This document shows positions 25,250 to 34,656 of a stretch of DNA of 64,000 nucleotides, piece after piece (the first letter of the stretch is position 1; each line of letters starts with the position of its first letter). The notes under the pieces are model-generated. The model was not told where the DNA came from. It saw only the letters and a list, made by a program, of their open reading frames with translations, and did no database searches. A program made the translations under genes and the position numbers. Origin of the DNA: CAYOHG01 sp964465125 (GTDB lineage Bacteria > Planctomycetota > Phycisphaerae > UBA1845 > Fen-1342); assembly GCA_964465125.1 (NCBI GenBank), contig CAYXIO010000007.1:1-64000 (forward strand). The letters are read 5' to 3'.

Positions 25250-26742
25250 AACACCGCTCCTCGATAGTGCGGACCATCGGGCCGCGCGAGATGCGCCCAT
25301 TGGGTCAGCCACAGATCAGCCACGCGGCCGGCCTTGCGGCCCGCCAGCGAAAGCTCCTCCGCGTTGGCGATGCTGTCGATCCACACCGTGCGCGCCCCCA
25401 GCATCCGGCCGAGCCGTAGGGCCAGGAAACCCGGCGCCGCCCCGGTCGAGATCACCACGTCGGGTCGAATCCGGCGCAGTAGCCGCCACAGTTGCCACGC
25501 CACCACGAGCAGCCCGAGCTTGTTCCAGCGGGTGGCGTCGCGGATGGTCTCAAATGCGAAGCCGGGGACGTCGGACTGGTAGGCTGCGTTGACAGTGACG
25601 AACGTGACGTCGTGCCCGTCGAACGCGGGCTTGAGGCGCTGCAACTGCACCCAGTGCCCGCCGCCGGACGCTACCGCGAGGATTCGCCGGCGCGGAAAGC
25701 TGCCGCCCGAGGCGGCTGCTCCTTTCCCCCCGCCGTAGCGCGTGCGTATCTCGTCATGAAGCCGCCGCACCGTGCGGTTCTTGCCGCGCACCAACGAAGA
25801 CCACTCGAATCGGCTCAGATATCGACGATAGTCGGCGTCGCCGAAGCTGGGCTCTCCGCGGAAGCGCGCCTTGAGGTAGCCCCAGAGCACGGCGAAGGCA
25901 TTGCGCGCGAAGGGCGGGTCTTTGAGCCGGTAGAGCGTGCGCGCGAGCATGTAGGGCAGCGACATGCCGATGTACCAGTTGCCCGCGCCGCCGCGCATGC
26001 GCCCGTGCAGCAGTCCCTTGTGGCTCGAACCGAGGGCGCGCAGGTGAATGACGCGCAGGTCGGGGCGGTCCTCGCTGCGGGCGATCCAGCCTTTCAGCCG
26101 GCAGACGTGGCCGTCGATGCCGTCCCAGCCGACGTGTCGAACGAATCCGCCGGTCTCGCGAAAGCAGGCCACGCGATAGAACTTGCTTGGGCCGCAGGAA
26201 TTCTCGTCGCCGCGCTCCTCGTGCACGGTGCTGCCGTCGGGCTGGCGGACGTACATCTTGCCTGAGAAGGTCCCCAGCCGCGGCTCGCGCTCCATGGCCT
26301 CAATCAGACCCTCGAAATAGCGTGGCGGGAGCTCCAGATCGCCGTCCAGCTTGCAGACGTAGTCGAACTCTTCGAGGTTGACGCGGTCGAGGCCGGCATA
26401 GAACGCATCGATGACGCCGGGACCGACGCTGCGCACGCCGCGATCCTCGCGCCGCACGATCTTGAGGAAGCTCATGGTGCGCGCCGCCTCCGCGAGGATC
26501 TGCGGGGTCGCATCGCTGGAGCCGTCGTCGACGACGACCCAGCAGGCCGGCGAGAGCGACTGCGCCGCGATCGTGCGAATCGTCGCCGGCAGATACTCCG
26601 CCTCGTCGCGACAGGGGGTGACCAGCAGGTAGCGCCGCCCGGGCGCGGCACAGGCCAAAGCCGATGCGCACCTCGCGGTCGGGGCCGAAATCGTCCCGGG
26701 AGTCGGTGGCGATGCTGCCTGCGCTTGCGATTCGGTCGTCAT
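25246..26742 (-). CDS. Fusion of a GT2 glycosyltransferase and an Alg14/PssD-like domain
   Basis: This 498-residue protein contains two enzymes. Residues ~35-330 are a GT-A family 2 transferase (TPCRDEAEYLPATI, VVDDGSSDATPQI, KLDGDLELPP as the DxD region). Residues ~350-498 are an Alg14/PssD/EpsE-like domain (RILAVASGGGHWVQLQRL; VISTGAAPGFLALRLGR), the acceptor/membrane half that works with the Alg13-like protein encoded next. The ATG at 26742 begins two bases after the previous stop; the open frame reaches 26883, but that extension overlaps the upstream gene. The fusion predicts two consecutive sugar transfers. Confidence 0.85.
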   Translation of the reverse strand: MTTESQAQAASPPTPGTISAPTARCASALACAAPGRRYLLVTPCRDEAEYLPATIRTIAAQSLSPACWVVVDDGSSDATPQILAEAARTMSFLKIVRREDRGVRSVGPGVIDAFYAGLDRVNLEEFDYVCKLDGDLELPPRYFEGLIEAMEREPRLGTFSGKMYVRQPDGSTVHEERGDENSCGPSKFYRVACFRETGGFVRHVGWDGIDGHVCRLKGWIARSEDRPDLRVIHLRALGSSHKGLLHGRMRGGAGNWYIGMSLPYMLARTLYRLKDPPFARNAFAVLWGYLKARFRGEPSFGDADYRRYLSRFEWSSLVRGKNRTVRRLHDEIRTRYGGGKGAAASGGSFPRRRILAVASGGGHWVQLQRLKPAFDGHDVTFVTVNAAYQSDVPGFAFETIRDATRWNKLGLLVVAWQLWRLLRRIRPDVVISTGAAPGFLALRLGRMLGARTVWIDSIANAEELSLAGRKAGRVADLWLTQWAHLARPDGPHYRGAVL

Positions 26743-26744
26743 GA

Positions 26745-28106
26745 TCACCTCGCGCGTGCTCCCACACCGGAATTCGCGTCGCTCCCCAGCCGGTCGTCCG
26801 CCGTGGAGGCGCGACACGACGGCACCCCAGCACTCCTCGCCACCGCGACCGGACCCCCGCCGGCCAACTCGCCCAGCCCGCACGCTTGCCGCAGGGCCTG
26901 CGCGATACGGCCGGCGTTCAGCCGAAGGTCGAATTCCTGCTCGATCCGCCGGCGGCCGGCTTCGCGCAGGCGAGCGCGAAGCTCAGCGTCCGTGGCAGCT
27001 CGCACCAGCGCAGCGGACAGCGCGTCGACATCCTCGGGCGCGACCAGCAACCCGGTTTCCCCGTGCCGCACCAGCTCGCGAATCGCGGGCAGATCGCCGC
27101 TGATCACACCCAGGCCCGCCGCCATCGCCTCCATCAGCACCACCGGGATGCCGTCGCGATCGCCCGAGCCCGCCACGCGGCACGGCAGCACGAACACGTC
27201 CGCTTGCCTCATCTGCTCGAGCACGTCGCGGTTGCTGCGCTCGCCCAGGAAGCGTACGCGCTGCTGCTGTCCGCGCGCTGCAACGAGAGCTTCGAGTGCC
27301 GCGCGCTGCGGCCCGTCGCCGATGATGGTGCATTCAAGTGAATGCTCGGCCGGAAGGCGGGCCAGGGCCTCCACCAGCACGTCGATGCCCTTCTTGGGCA
27401 CCAGTCGGCAGACGGTCAGCACGCGGAGCGTCGCGCGCTCGACCCGATCCGCGGGGCGCAGGGCCTGCGTATCGACGCCGCAGCGCACGATCGGGCGGCG
27501 CTCGTCGTCGCGCGGGACGATGCCGCGGTAGAAGTTGCGGTGCCAGTGGCTGATGCAGGCCGTAAACGCGGAGCGTGCGAGCTTCTCGCGCAGCAGCGTG
27601 CGGTTCGGGAACAGGTCGTTGGCGTGCCCGGTGAAGCTGAAGCGCACGCCGAGCTGGCGAGAGGCGTACATCGCGATGGTGGTTGGCACGTGCGCCATGT
27701 GCGCGTGAATGTGCCGCACGTTCCAGGGCCGCACGCGCCAAGCCAGCGCCAGCGCGGCGATACCCTGAACCAGCACCTTCGGCCTGCGCTGCATGGGAAC
27801 GTCGGTCGAAAACAGAGCATCGAGCAGGCCGCAGCCGATCGTGCCGGCGGCGCGCAGCGGATGCGCCAGCAGTTCAAGCGCTGCATCGCGCAGCAGCGCG
27901 GCCGCGCCGGGTCCGTAGACCGACCTGGTTTCCTCGGCAAGCTGCGTCAGTTGCGGATCGCCAAGGTCTCGATCGGGGGCGTGCACGGACGCGGTGCGGA
28001 TCGTCAGGCCGCGCTCGCGCAGCGCGAAAATCTCGCGGTAGACGAACGTCTCCGAGCGCGTCGGAAGCGTGCCGCTCATGTAGAGGATGCACGGTTCAGC
28101 GGCCAT
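26745..28106 (-). CDS. GT4 family glycosyltransferase
   Basis: This 453-residue GT-B enzyme has N-terminal TRSETFVYREIFALRERG, typical of colanic-acid/exopolysaccharide GT4 transferases. The donor domain carries VCRLVPKKGIDVLVEA and the E-x7-E region (PVVLMEAMAAGLGVISG). The last ~35 residues are unstructured. It overlaps the preceding GT2 gene by 11 bases. Sugar specificity cannot be read. Confidence 0.9.
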   Translation of the reverse strand: MAAEPCILYMSGTLPTRSETFVYREIFALRERGLTIRTASVHAPDRDLGDPQLTQLAEETRSVYGPGAAALLRDAALELLAHPLRAAGTIGCGLLDALFSTDVPMQRRPKVLVQGIAALALAWRVRPWNVRHIHAHMAHVPTTIAMYASRQLGVRFSFTGHANDLFPNRTLLREKLARSAFTACISHWHRNFYRGIVPRDDERRPIVRCGVDTQALRPADRVERATLRVLTVCRLVPKKGIDVLVEALARLPAEHSLECTIIGDGPQRAALEALVAARGQQQRVRFLGERSNRDVLEQMRQADVFVLPCRVAGSGDRDGIPVVLMEAMAAGLGVISGDLPAIRELVRHGETGLLVAPEDVDALSAALVRAATDAELRARLREAGRRRIEQEFDLRLNAGRIAQALRQACGLGELAGGGPVAVARSAGVPSCRASTADDRLGSDANSGVGARAR

Positions 28107-29157
28107 GGAAGGTGGCCTCCTGCGGCGCGCCGGACGGAACCGCGCCGGACGAGACGCCCTTGTATTCGATCAGGCGCGCGGGCCGCCGCGCCAGCCGCCG
28201 CCAGGCGAACAGCAGGATTCCGCAAACCTGGGCGAACTTCCCGAGCTGCACGAAGGTCGCATAGAGCGCGGCGTCGCGGTTCGACCGGCCGCGGCGGCGC
28301 TGTTGAGCGGAGACGCGGGCCCCTTGCAGCGCTGCGAGACCGAACCATGCCAGCAGCGAGAGCCCGAAGGTCAACCAGGCCAGCCCCAGCGCCGCCAGCG
28401 GCACAAGCAGGCCCCAGAGCAATGCGGATTGCACCGCCGCGCGGTTGTGTCGCATCGCACCGCGGCCATGCAGCCAGGCGCCTTCGGCGTAGGCGTGTCC
28501 GGCGCGCAACGCGCGTTTCCACCATTGCCCGAAGCGCGTCAGGCCGGCGTCGTGCAGCGTCATCTCCGCGTCGATCCGCTGAATGGACCAGCCCGCCAGC
28601 CGCAGCCGCACGCACAGCTCCGGCTCCTCGCCCGCGATCATCGCGTCGTTGTAGCCGCCGACGGCCCGCACGGCGGCGACGCGCATCAAGGCATCCCCGC
28701 CGCAGGCGCGCGCCTCGCCGACGGGCGTGTCCCACTCGAGATCGCAGAGCCGGTTGTAGACAGACGCGTCGGGATGGCGCTCGCGCCGTCGGCCGCACAC
28801 GACCGCGGCCATGGGCTGTCGTTCGAATTCCGCCGCGGCTCGTTCAAGCCAGCCCGCGTTCACTTCGCAGTCTCCGTCGACGAACTGCACGAGCTCCAGC
28901 GCGGGTTGCAGTGCAACCAGCCGCGCCAGGCCCGCGTTTCTGGCCCGCGCCGCGGTGAACGGAATCAACAGGTCCAGCTCGACCACTTCCGCGCCGAGCG
29001 TGCGCGCCAACGCGACGCTGCCGTCGGACGATCCGGAATCGACGTACACGACCGGCGCCGTCGGACCGATCAGCGACTCCAGGCAGCGCCGCAGGCGCTC
29101 GCCTTCATTGCGGCCGATGGCCACGGCGCCAATGCCGAGCTGCTTCGCGCCGCTCAT
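28096..29157 (-). CDS. GT2 family glycosyltransferase with membrane segments
   Basis: This 353-residue GT-A enzyme has AIGRNEGERLRRCLESL at the N-terminus, YVDSGSSDGS, a DGD metal-binding motif in FVDGDCEVN, and an acidic GEEPELCVRLR catalytic region. The C-terminal ~100 residues include two hydrophobic helices (SALLWGLLVPLAALGLAWLT) that would anchor it at the cytoplasmic membrane. The ATG overlaps the sulfotransferase stop by 4 bases. Confidence 0.9.
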   Translation of the reverse strand: MSGAKQLGIGAVAIGRNEGERLRRCLESLIGPTAPVVYVDSGSSDGSVALARTLGAEVVELDLLIPFTAARARNAGLARLVALQPALELVQFVDGDCEVNAGWLERAAAEFERQPMAAVVCGRRRERHPDASVYNRLCDLEWDTPVGEARACGGDALMRVAAVRAVGGYNDAMIAGEEPELCVRLRLAGWSIQRIDAEMTLHDAGLTRFGQWWKRALRAGHAYAEGAWLHGRGAMRHNRAAVQSALLWGLLVPLAALGLAWLTFGLSLLAWFGLAALQGARVSAQQRRRGRSNRDAALYATFVQLGKFAQVCGILLFAWRRLARRPARLIEYKGVSSGAVPSGAPQEATFHGR

Positions 29158-30044
29158 GACGCGCTCCGGCAGAGAAGTCCGGAGAAATCGAACGGGCGGC
29201 TGGCGGCGACGCTCGCGAAGTTGTCGCAGCGCAACTCGGCGCCCAGCCAGCGCGAGAGCCTGGCCAGGTCGCGGTCGAACCCCTCGATCAGCCGCCGCTC
29301 TACGTCGCTCGCGAGCTTCGGCTTGCGCTTGAGCTTCCAGAAGGTCTTGATCCAGTCGCGCGTCCGCTGCGGCACGAGCGCTCGGCGCAGCCAGGTGACC
29401 GCGGGATTCCAGACCAGCGCGTCACGCAGCGGGCTGCGGCGCAGCCGCTCGCTCGAGGCGTTGCGCTGCGCGACGTCGTCGTGCCAGTGCGGCGCCGCGG
29501 CATGGCCGATGAACTTCGCGACGCGCTCCAGCTCGCTCTGCGGATGGCGCGTCAGGCGCTCAAAGAACAGCGGCAGGATGCGCTGCGGGCCGAACGCGTC
29601 GAGATACGGCTCGAGCTGCATGCTGTAGAGGCTGTACTCGGTCAGGCGCGGCAGCTCGGCGACGGCCTGGTCCACCCCGCCGGTGACCGCTCGCTCGCTC
29701 CATTCGTGGGCGAACTGCGAAAGCAGCCGCTGCACGGGGTGGCGCATGATGTAGATGAGCTTGGCGTCCGGGAGCAGGGTCTTGATTCGCGCGACGGTGT
29801 CGGGATAGGTCGGCAGCTTCGTGTAATGCGTGCTCGACTCGCCGCACAGCGCGTCGGCCGGCGCCCCGGCGAAGAGGCTGCGATACCAGCGCTCGCCGCG
29901 CGCGAAGATCTCGTCGTTGCTGAAGTAGCAGGGCTCCTTGGGCGTGCTCATGAAGATGCCGGGCTGCGCGGCGAGCTGGTCGTGCAGCGTCGTGGTGGCG
30001 CTCTTCATCGCGCCGATGATCAGGAAGTCAGGCAGGCGGCTCAT
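29154..30044 (-). CDS. Sulfotransferase (PAPS-dependent), 1
   Basis: The 296-residue protein carries the PAPS-binding P-loop-like motif FLIIGAMKSATTTLHDQL at residues ~6-24 and the 3'-phosphate-binding region IYIMRHPVQRLLSQF. It is expected to transfer sulfate from PAPS to a sugar hydroxyl of the polysaccharide. The start at 30044 overlaps the upstream GT2 stop as ATGA; the open frame extending to 30842 is out-of-frame overlap of that gene. Confidence 0.9.
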   Translation of the reverse strand: MSRLPDFLIIGAMKSATTTLHDQLAAQPGIFMSTPKEPCYFSNDEIFARGERWYRSLFAGAPADALCGESSTHYTKLPTYPDTVARIKTLLPDAKLIYIMRHPVQRLLSQFAHEWSERAVTGGVDQAVAELPRLTEYSLYSMQLEPYLDAFGPQRILPLFFERLTRHPQSELERVAKFIGHAAAPHWHDDVAQRNASSERLRRSPLRDALVWNPAVTWLRRALVPQRTRDWIKTFWKLKRKPKLASDVERRLIEGFDRDLARLSRWLGAELRCDNFASVAASRPFDFSGLLCRSAS

Positions 30045-31123
30045 GACTGCCTCGCTTCCGGGGGCCGCAGCGGGTCGAGCGAGCGAATCCAGACGTCGAG
30101 CCACTCGCGCTGGCAGACATGGCTCGGCCTGCGGGTCAGCAGCTCGCGCGGCAGCGAGACGGCGCGGCCCAGCCACCAGAGCAGGTTGGCGCGCAGCAGC
30201 CCGAGCCGGCCGAAGTGCTTGGCGTAGTAGCGGGCGCGCGATTCGTACCAGTAGCGCGGGCGGCGCTTGCGCTGCGCCGTCATTTCCTTGAGCGGGTTGC
30301 TGCGGCCGCGCAAGTGCACGACCCGCGCCGCCGGCCAGTTCAGCACGCGCCAGCCCGCCTGGCGCGCCCGCAGGCAGAAGTCGGGATCGTCGAAGTAGAG
30401 ATAGAAGCCGTCGTCGAGCACGCCGATGCGCTCGAACACCTCGCGGCGGATGAGCGCGCAAGCGAAGCTGGTCCACTCCGGCCAGGTGGGTGCGTCCGCC
30501 ACCGGCAGGGCGATCCCATCGCGCCCGAACCGCCGCGAGAGCGGACCTAAGCGCGCCGCGCCGAGCAGCTCGTCCAGCGGGCGCCAGTTGCGAAAGCAGC
30601 TCGGTTGCGGCGCGCCGTCGGGCCACTCCAGGCGCGGGCTGATGATGCCGGCGTCGCGGGTTTGCTCCGCGGCGCGCAGCAGCTCGGCCAGCGCGCCGGG
30701 CCGCACGACCGTGTCGGCGTTGAGCAGCAGGAAATTCCGCGGCGGATCGGGCTGCGCCAGCGCGGCGCGCAGCACCGCGTTGTTGCCGCCGGCAAAGCCC
30801 CGATTCGGGTGAATCTCGCTCAGTTCGACCCAGTCGTGCCATTCCTCGCGCGCGATGGCGTCAGCGATCTGTCGGCGCGAGTCGCCGCCGGTGCCGTTCT
30901 CACAGACGGCGACGCGCACGCCCGGCAGCGCGCGAATCTCCGGCGCCAGCGAGCGCAGGCAGTCGATGGTGAGGTCGGCGGCACGGTAGCAGACGATCAC
31001 GACCAGCAGATCGAGGCTGCGCGCGCACGCGGCGCCGCGGACGGAATCCGACGTGGTCTGCAACGCGGACTTCAAGGCAGCGATCTCCGTACGCCCGCGA
31101 TGGGCCGCGCTTCCGATCCTCAC
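30041..31123 (-). CDS. GT2 family glycosyltransferase (rhamnosyltransferase-like)
   Basis: The 360-residue protein has the WbbL-like layout: LLVVIVCYRAADLTIDCLRSL, NRGFAGGNNAVL, LLLNADTVVRPG (DxD-equivalent), and YFDDPDFCLRARQAGW. Enzymes of this type often add rhamnose or other deoxysugars, which would suit the nearby CDP-sugar genes. The start is GTG at 31123, overlapping the previous stop as GTGA. The first ~35 residues look unstructured, so an internal start cannot be excluded. Confidence 0.88.
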   Translation of the reverse strand: MRIGSAAHRGRTEIAALKSALQTTSDSVRGAACARSLDLLVVIVCYRAADLTIDCLRSLAPEIRALPGVRVAVCENGTGGDSRRQIADAIAREEWHDWVELSEIHPNRGFAGGNNAVLRAALAQPDPPRNFLLLNADTVVRPGALAELLRAAEQTRDAGIISPRLEWPDGAPQPSCFRNWRPLDELLGAARLGPLSRRFGRDGIALPVADAPTWPEWTSFACALIRREVFERIGVLDDGFYLYFDDPDFCLRARQAGWRVLNWPAARVVHLRGRSNPLKEMTAQRKRRPRYWYESRARYYAKHFGRLGLLRANLLWWLGRAVSLPRELLTRRPSHVCQREWLDVWIRSLDPLRPPEARQS

Positions 31124-32073
31124 GGCCCGCCCGGACGATGAGCCGAGAACACCTGCCGATAGTACCCGGCCAATTCGTCCCAGGCCTGGGCCTCGCTCCA
31201 GCCCAGCCGCTGTGGATCGAGCGCGTCCGTGTTGATGCGGATGCGCGGCTCGCTGAAATCGCTCTGGCGGGCCAGCTCAACCGGGCACGGCCGGCCCAGC
31301 CGCGACTCCATGTTGGATGCGAAGCGCAGCGCGAAGTCGCCCTGGCTCTCGACGTAGCCGCTGGGAGCCGAACGCGTCGTCTCGCCGGCGGCAAAGCGCG
31401 CGGTGAAGTCAGCGTAGGCCGACGCCAGCAGCGAAACGTGAATGTTGTCGCGCACGTAGAGCGGCGTGTTCACCGCGGGCGTCTTACCCTCGAACCAGTG
31501 CCGAACCAGGTAGTGCGTGAAGCGCGGCTCCTCGAACGGCCCGAACGGATTGGCGATCACGAACTTGCCCAGCCGCACGCCCGCGGATGCCGCGAAATGA
31601 GCGAACGTCTGCGCGGTCAGCGCCTTGGACAGGCCGTACGGCGAAAAGGCCGGCAGGCCGTCCGAGCCAGCGCCTTCGCCGTTCTCAAAGACGCTGCCGG
31701 TCAGGATCAGGCCGCGGGCGCCGCGCTTCCGCAGCGCGGCGAGCACGGCCCGCAGGTTGCGGGTGTTCTTGGCCAGCGCCCCCGGAATGTCAAAGTCCGG
31801 GCTCTTGTAGTGGGTCACCTCCGCCGCGTGATGACAGAGCAGGTCGAAGGCCGGTCCCGACTCGATCAGCTCAACGAACCGCGCTTCGCCGAATGCGCAG
31901 GTCTCGACCCTCCGCGCGGCGCGGCTGACCCGCTCAGCCCGCTGGCGGCGCACCCCCGCGTACTCGCCCACGGTTCGCAGCAACGTCGCGGTAACCTCGT
32001 GCCCCGCGGCCGTCAGCGCCTGGACGAACCAGCCGCCCGTGAACGAGCTCGCGCCGGTGAAGAGGATCTTCAT
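31120..32073 (-). CDS. NAD(P)-dependent sugar epimerase/reductase (extended SDR)
   Basis: This 317-residue extended SDR has a Rossmann motif, LFTGASSFTGGWF, at the N-terminus and the catalytic YxxxK in SPYGLSK. It probably performs the last step, reduction or epimerisation of a 4-keto sugar nucleotide. ATG at 32073 overlaps the upstream RfbC-like gene as ATGA. The open frame upstream to 32397 is only overlap. Confidence 0.85.
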   Translation of the reverse strand: MKILFTGASSFTGGWFVQALTAAGHEVTATLLRTVGEYAGVRRQRAERVSRAARRVETCAFGEARFVELIESGPAFDLLCHHAAEVTHYKSPDFDIPGALAKNTRNLRAVLAALRKRGARGLILTGSVFENGEGAGSDGLPAFSPYGLSKALTAQTFAHFAASAGVRLGKFVIANPFGPFEEPRFTHYLVRHWFEGKTPAVNTPLYVRDNIHVSLLASAYADFTARFAAGETTRSAPSGYVESQGDFALRFASNMESRLGRPCPVELARQSDFSEPRIRINTDALDPQRLGWSEAQAWDELAGYYRQVFSAHRPGGP

Positions 32074-32639
32074 GTTCGCACCAGCTCGCCCGCCTTCGGC
32101 AGGTGATGGGCCGGGTTGAAATCGGGATGATTGCGGTCCTTGTCCGAAAGGACGGTCGGCGCGCCAGGCCACTGGATCTTGAAGGTCGGGTCGTTCCAGC
32201 GCACGCCGCGCTCCTGCTGGGGCGCATAGAACTCGTCGACGAAGTAAAACGCCTCGCTGCCGTCCGCCAGCGTGAGGAAGCCGTGGGCGAAGCACTTCGG
32301 CACGTAGAGCATGCGGCGGTTTTCGGCGGAGAGCTCGACGCCGAACCAGCGCCCGAAGGTGGGCGACTCGGGCCGCAGGTCGAGAATGCAATCCCACAGC
32401 GCCCCGCGGATGCAGCGCACGAGCTTGGTCTCGGCGTGCGGCGGGAGCTGGTAGTGCATGCCGCGCAGGGTGCCGCGCTCGCCGGAGAGCGAGTTGTTGA
32501 CCTGCACGAAGTGCTGCACGAGGTGATGCGTGCGAAACTCGTGCTCGCAGAAGACGCGCGCGAAGAACCCGCGATCGTCGCCGCGCTTTTCGAGGTCGAT
32601 GACAAACGCGCCGGCCAGGGGCGTTTCGGTGAACTTCAC
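32070..32639 (-). CDS. RfbC-like sugar nucleotide 3,5-epimerase
   Basis: The 189-residue cupin has the RfbC signatures RGFFARVF, RGMHYQ, the GALWDCILDLRPES strand, and PKCFAHGF. In the dTDP-rhamnose pathway RfbC epimerises C3 and C5 of a 4-keto-6-deoxy sugar. Here the neighbouring nucleotidyltransferase is RfbF (CTP-dependent), so the substrate may be a CDP-linked keto sugar. It starts at 32639, 66 bases after the upstream SDR. Confidence 0.9.
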   Translation of the reverse strand: MKFTETPLAGAFVIDLEKRGDDRGFFARVFCEHEFRTHHLVQHFVQVNNSLSGERGTLRGMHYQLPPHAETKLVRCIRGALWDCILDLRPESPTFGRWFGVELSAENRRMLYVPKCFAHGFLTLADGSEAFYFVDEFYAPQQERGVRWNDPTFKIQWPGAPTVLSDKDRNHPDFNPAHHLPKAGELVRT

Positions 32640-32705
32640 GGCGATTCTCCTTGCGTGCTCAGCGCGGCGCAGCCCGGCGCGCTCGCGCGCGTCGACGATC
32701 TTGGC

Positions 32706-33740
32706 TTAGCGTGAGGCCGCCATTGCGTGGGCGGCCGGCGGCGCGGCGATCAGGCTCAGCCGCTGCCGCAGCGTTCGGATGCGAACGAACTGGTCGCCCT
32801 CGAAGTGCGTCTGGCCGAAGCCGAACTCGCGCATCTTGCGGTGCAGCTCCTCCATGCCGCTGGCGAGCGAGTATTCGAGCTTGAAGTCGGGCAGCGCGGC
32901 CTTCAGCCGGTTGAAGGCGACGCGGTAGTTGCGCGGGTCGTTGCCGACCTCGCCGGTGTAGACCACGCTGGCCGTCGGCATGAGCCGCTTGACCTGGTCC
33001 GCCACGTCGCGCACGCGGTGGTTCTCCTCGTTGGCGCCGACGTTGAGCGCTTGGCCGGCGACGGCCTCGCGCGGCGCGTTCATGAACGCGACGAAGGCGC
33101 GGGCGATGTCGCGGCAGTGAATCAGCGGCCGCCAGGGCGAGCCGTCGCTCATGATGCGGATTTCGCCGTAGGACAGCGCCGACGCGAGCAGGTTGTTCAC
33201 GACCAGGTCGATGCGCAGCATGGGCGAATAGCCGTACGCGGTCGCGTTGCGCAGCGAGGCGGTGACGTAGCGGTCGTCGGTGAGCGCCAGGATGTCGCGC
33301 TCGGCCTCGATCTTCGACTTGGCGTAAGCCGTCAGCGGATTGAGCGGGTCGCTCTCGTCCAGGTCGAGCTTGGCGCCCTGCCCGTAGACGGAGCAACTGC
33401 CGGCGAAGAGAAAGCGGCCGACTCCCGCGCTGCGGCCGAGCCGCGCGAGCCGCACCGACGCGTCGCGGTTGATCGAAAGCGTGATGTTGCCGTCCAGCTC
33501 GCCCATCGGGTCGTTCGAGATCGCGGCCAGGTGCATGATGCAGTCGATGCCGGCCAGGTCGCCCTCGCTGAGCGTGCGGACGTCCTTGCGCAGCTCGCGG
33601 TCCGCGGGCGTGAACCTGGCCCAGCCGCAGCCGTCAAAAAGGCCGATGTCGCAGCCGGTGACCTGGTGCCCAGCCTGCTTGAGCAGCTCGACCAGGTGCA
33701 CGCCGATGTAGCCGCGGTGTCCGGTAACCAGTACGCGCAT
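32706..33740 (-). CDS. NAD-dependent sugar epimerase/dehydratase (extended SDR)
   Basis: This 344-residue extended SDR has VLVTGHRGYIGVHLVELL (NAD-binding), HLAAISNDPMG, and catalytic LTAYAKSK. It lies between RfbF and the RfbC-like epimerase. It could supply the 4,6-dehydratase activity that a CDP-glucose pathway needs, since a classical RfbG is absent here. The specific reaction is unproven. Confidence 0.85.
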   Translation of the reverse strand: MRVLVTGHRGYIGVHLVELLKQAGHQVTGCDIGLFDGCGWARFTPADRELRKDVRTLSEGDLAGIDCIMHLAAISNDPMGELDGNITLSINRDASVRLARLGRSAGVGRFLFAGSCSVYGQGAKLDLDESDPLNPLTAYAKSKIEAERDILALTDDRYVTASLRNATAYGYSPMLRIDLVVNNLLASALSYGEIRIMSDGSPWRPLIHCRDIARAFVAFMNAPREAVAGQALNVGANEENHRVRDVADQVKRLMPTASVVYTGEVGNDPRNYRVAFNRLKAALPDFKLEYSLASGMEELHRKMREFGFGQTHFEGDQFVRIRTLRQRLSLIAAPPAAHAMAASR

Positions 33741-33830
33741 GGGCGGTCTCCCTTCGGGGCGCGATCCACGCGGGCCGCGCGATTTCGGACCCGCCCGTCG
33801 CGGTTGCGGGCAGGCGGGCTGGTGATTTCC

Positions 33831-34649
33831 TCACTTGACGGCGGCAGCCGCGCTACGCCGCATCCACGGGGCCTCTCCCGAAGCCCAGACCTTGTTGAGC
33901 TGATCCACGTCGCGCTGCGTGTCCATGCAGGCCCAGAACCCGCGATGCTGATACATCGCCAGTTGCCCGTCGGCGGCCAGCCGCACCAGCGGCGCCCGCT
34001 CGAGCACGCAGGATTCGTCGGAGGACAGATATTTCAGGAACCCCCGGCGAAACAGGAAGTAGCCCCCGTTAATCCAGTCATCGGAAAACTGGGGCTTCTC
34101 CTCGAAGCGCCGTACCGTGCTGCCGTCGAGCACGATCTCGCCGAAGCGCGAGGGCGGGTTCACTCCCAGCACCGTCCCCAATTGCTTGTGCGACAGATGA
34201 AAGCGCAGCTCTTCGCCCAGGTCGGCGTCGGTCAGCCCGTCGCCGTAAGTGACCGCGAAGTGCTCCGCATCTCCGAGATAGCGCTCCGCGGCGCGCGCCA
34301 CGCGGCCGCCGGTCATGGTCAGCTCGCCGGTGAACGCCAGCGTGACCCGCCAGTCCTGCTCATGATCGATCGAGTGCACGGTCACGTTGTTGGTCTTCAG
34401 CTCGACCGTGAAGTCGCTGTTCATCGACGCGTAGTTCAGAAAATAGCTCTTGATCACCTCCGACTTGTATCCGCAGCAGAGCACGAATCGCCTGAACCCG
34501 TGCGCCGCGTAGCTGTGCAGAATGTGCCAGAGCACCGGCCGGCTGCCGATCGGCACCATCGGCTTGGGAACCAGGTCGGTCTGCTCCTTGAGCCGCGTGC
34601 CCAGGCCGCCGCACAGCACGAATACGGGAAGGTCGCCGGGTCGCACCAT
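33831..34649 (-). CDS. rfbF: Glucose-1-phosphate cytidylyltransferase
   Basis: The 272-residue enzyme makes CDP-glucose from CTP and glucose-1-phosphate. It shows FVLCGGLGTRLKEQT, LVPKPMVPIGSRPVLWHI, VTYGDGLTD, and NGGYFLF. The GFWACMDTQRD segment close to the C-terminus is typical of RfbF and related CTP-specific enzymes. The upstream sulfotransferase stop lies 7 bases before its GTG/ATG region, so it is in the same operon. Confidence 0.92.
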   Translation of the reverse strand: MVRPGDLPVFVLCGGLGTRLKEQTDLVPKPMVPIGSRPVLWHILHSYAAHGFRRFVLCCGYKSEVIKSYFLNYASMNSDFTVELKTNNVTVHSIDHEQDWRVTLAFTGELTMTGGRVARAAERYLGDAEHFAVTYGDGLTDADLGEELRFHLSHKQLGTVLGVNPPSRFGEIVLDGSTVRRFEEKPQFSDDWINGGYFLFRRGFLKYLSSDESCVLERAPLVRLAADGQLAMYQHRGFWACMDTQRDVDQLNKVWASGEAPWMRRSAAAAVK

Positions 34650-34656
34650 GATCGCC

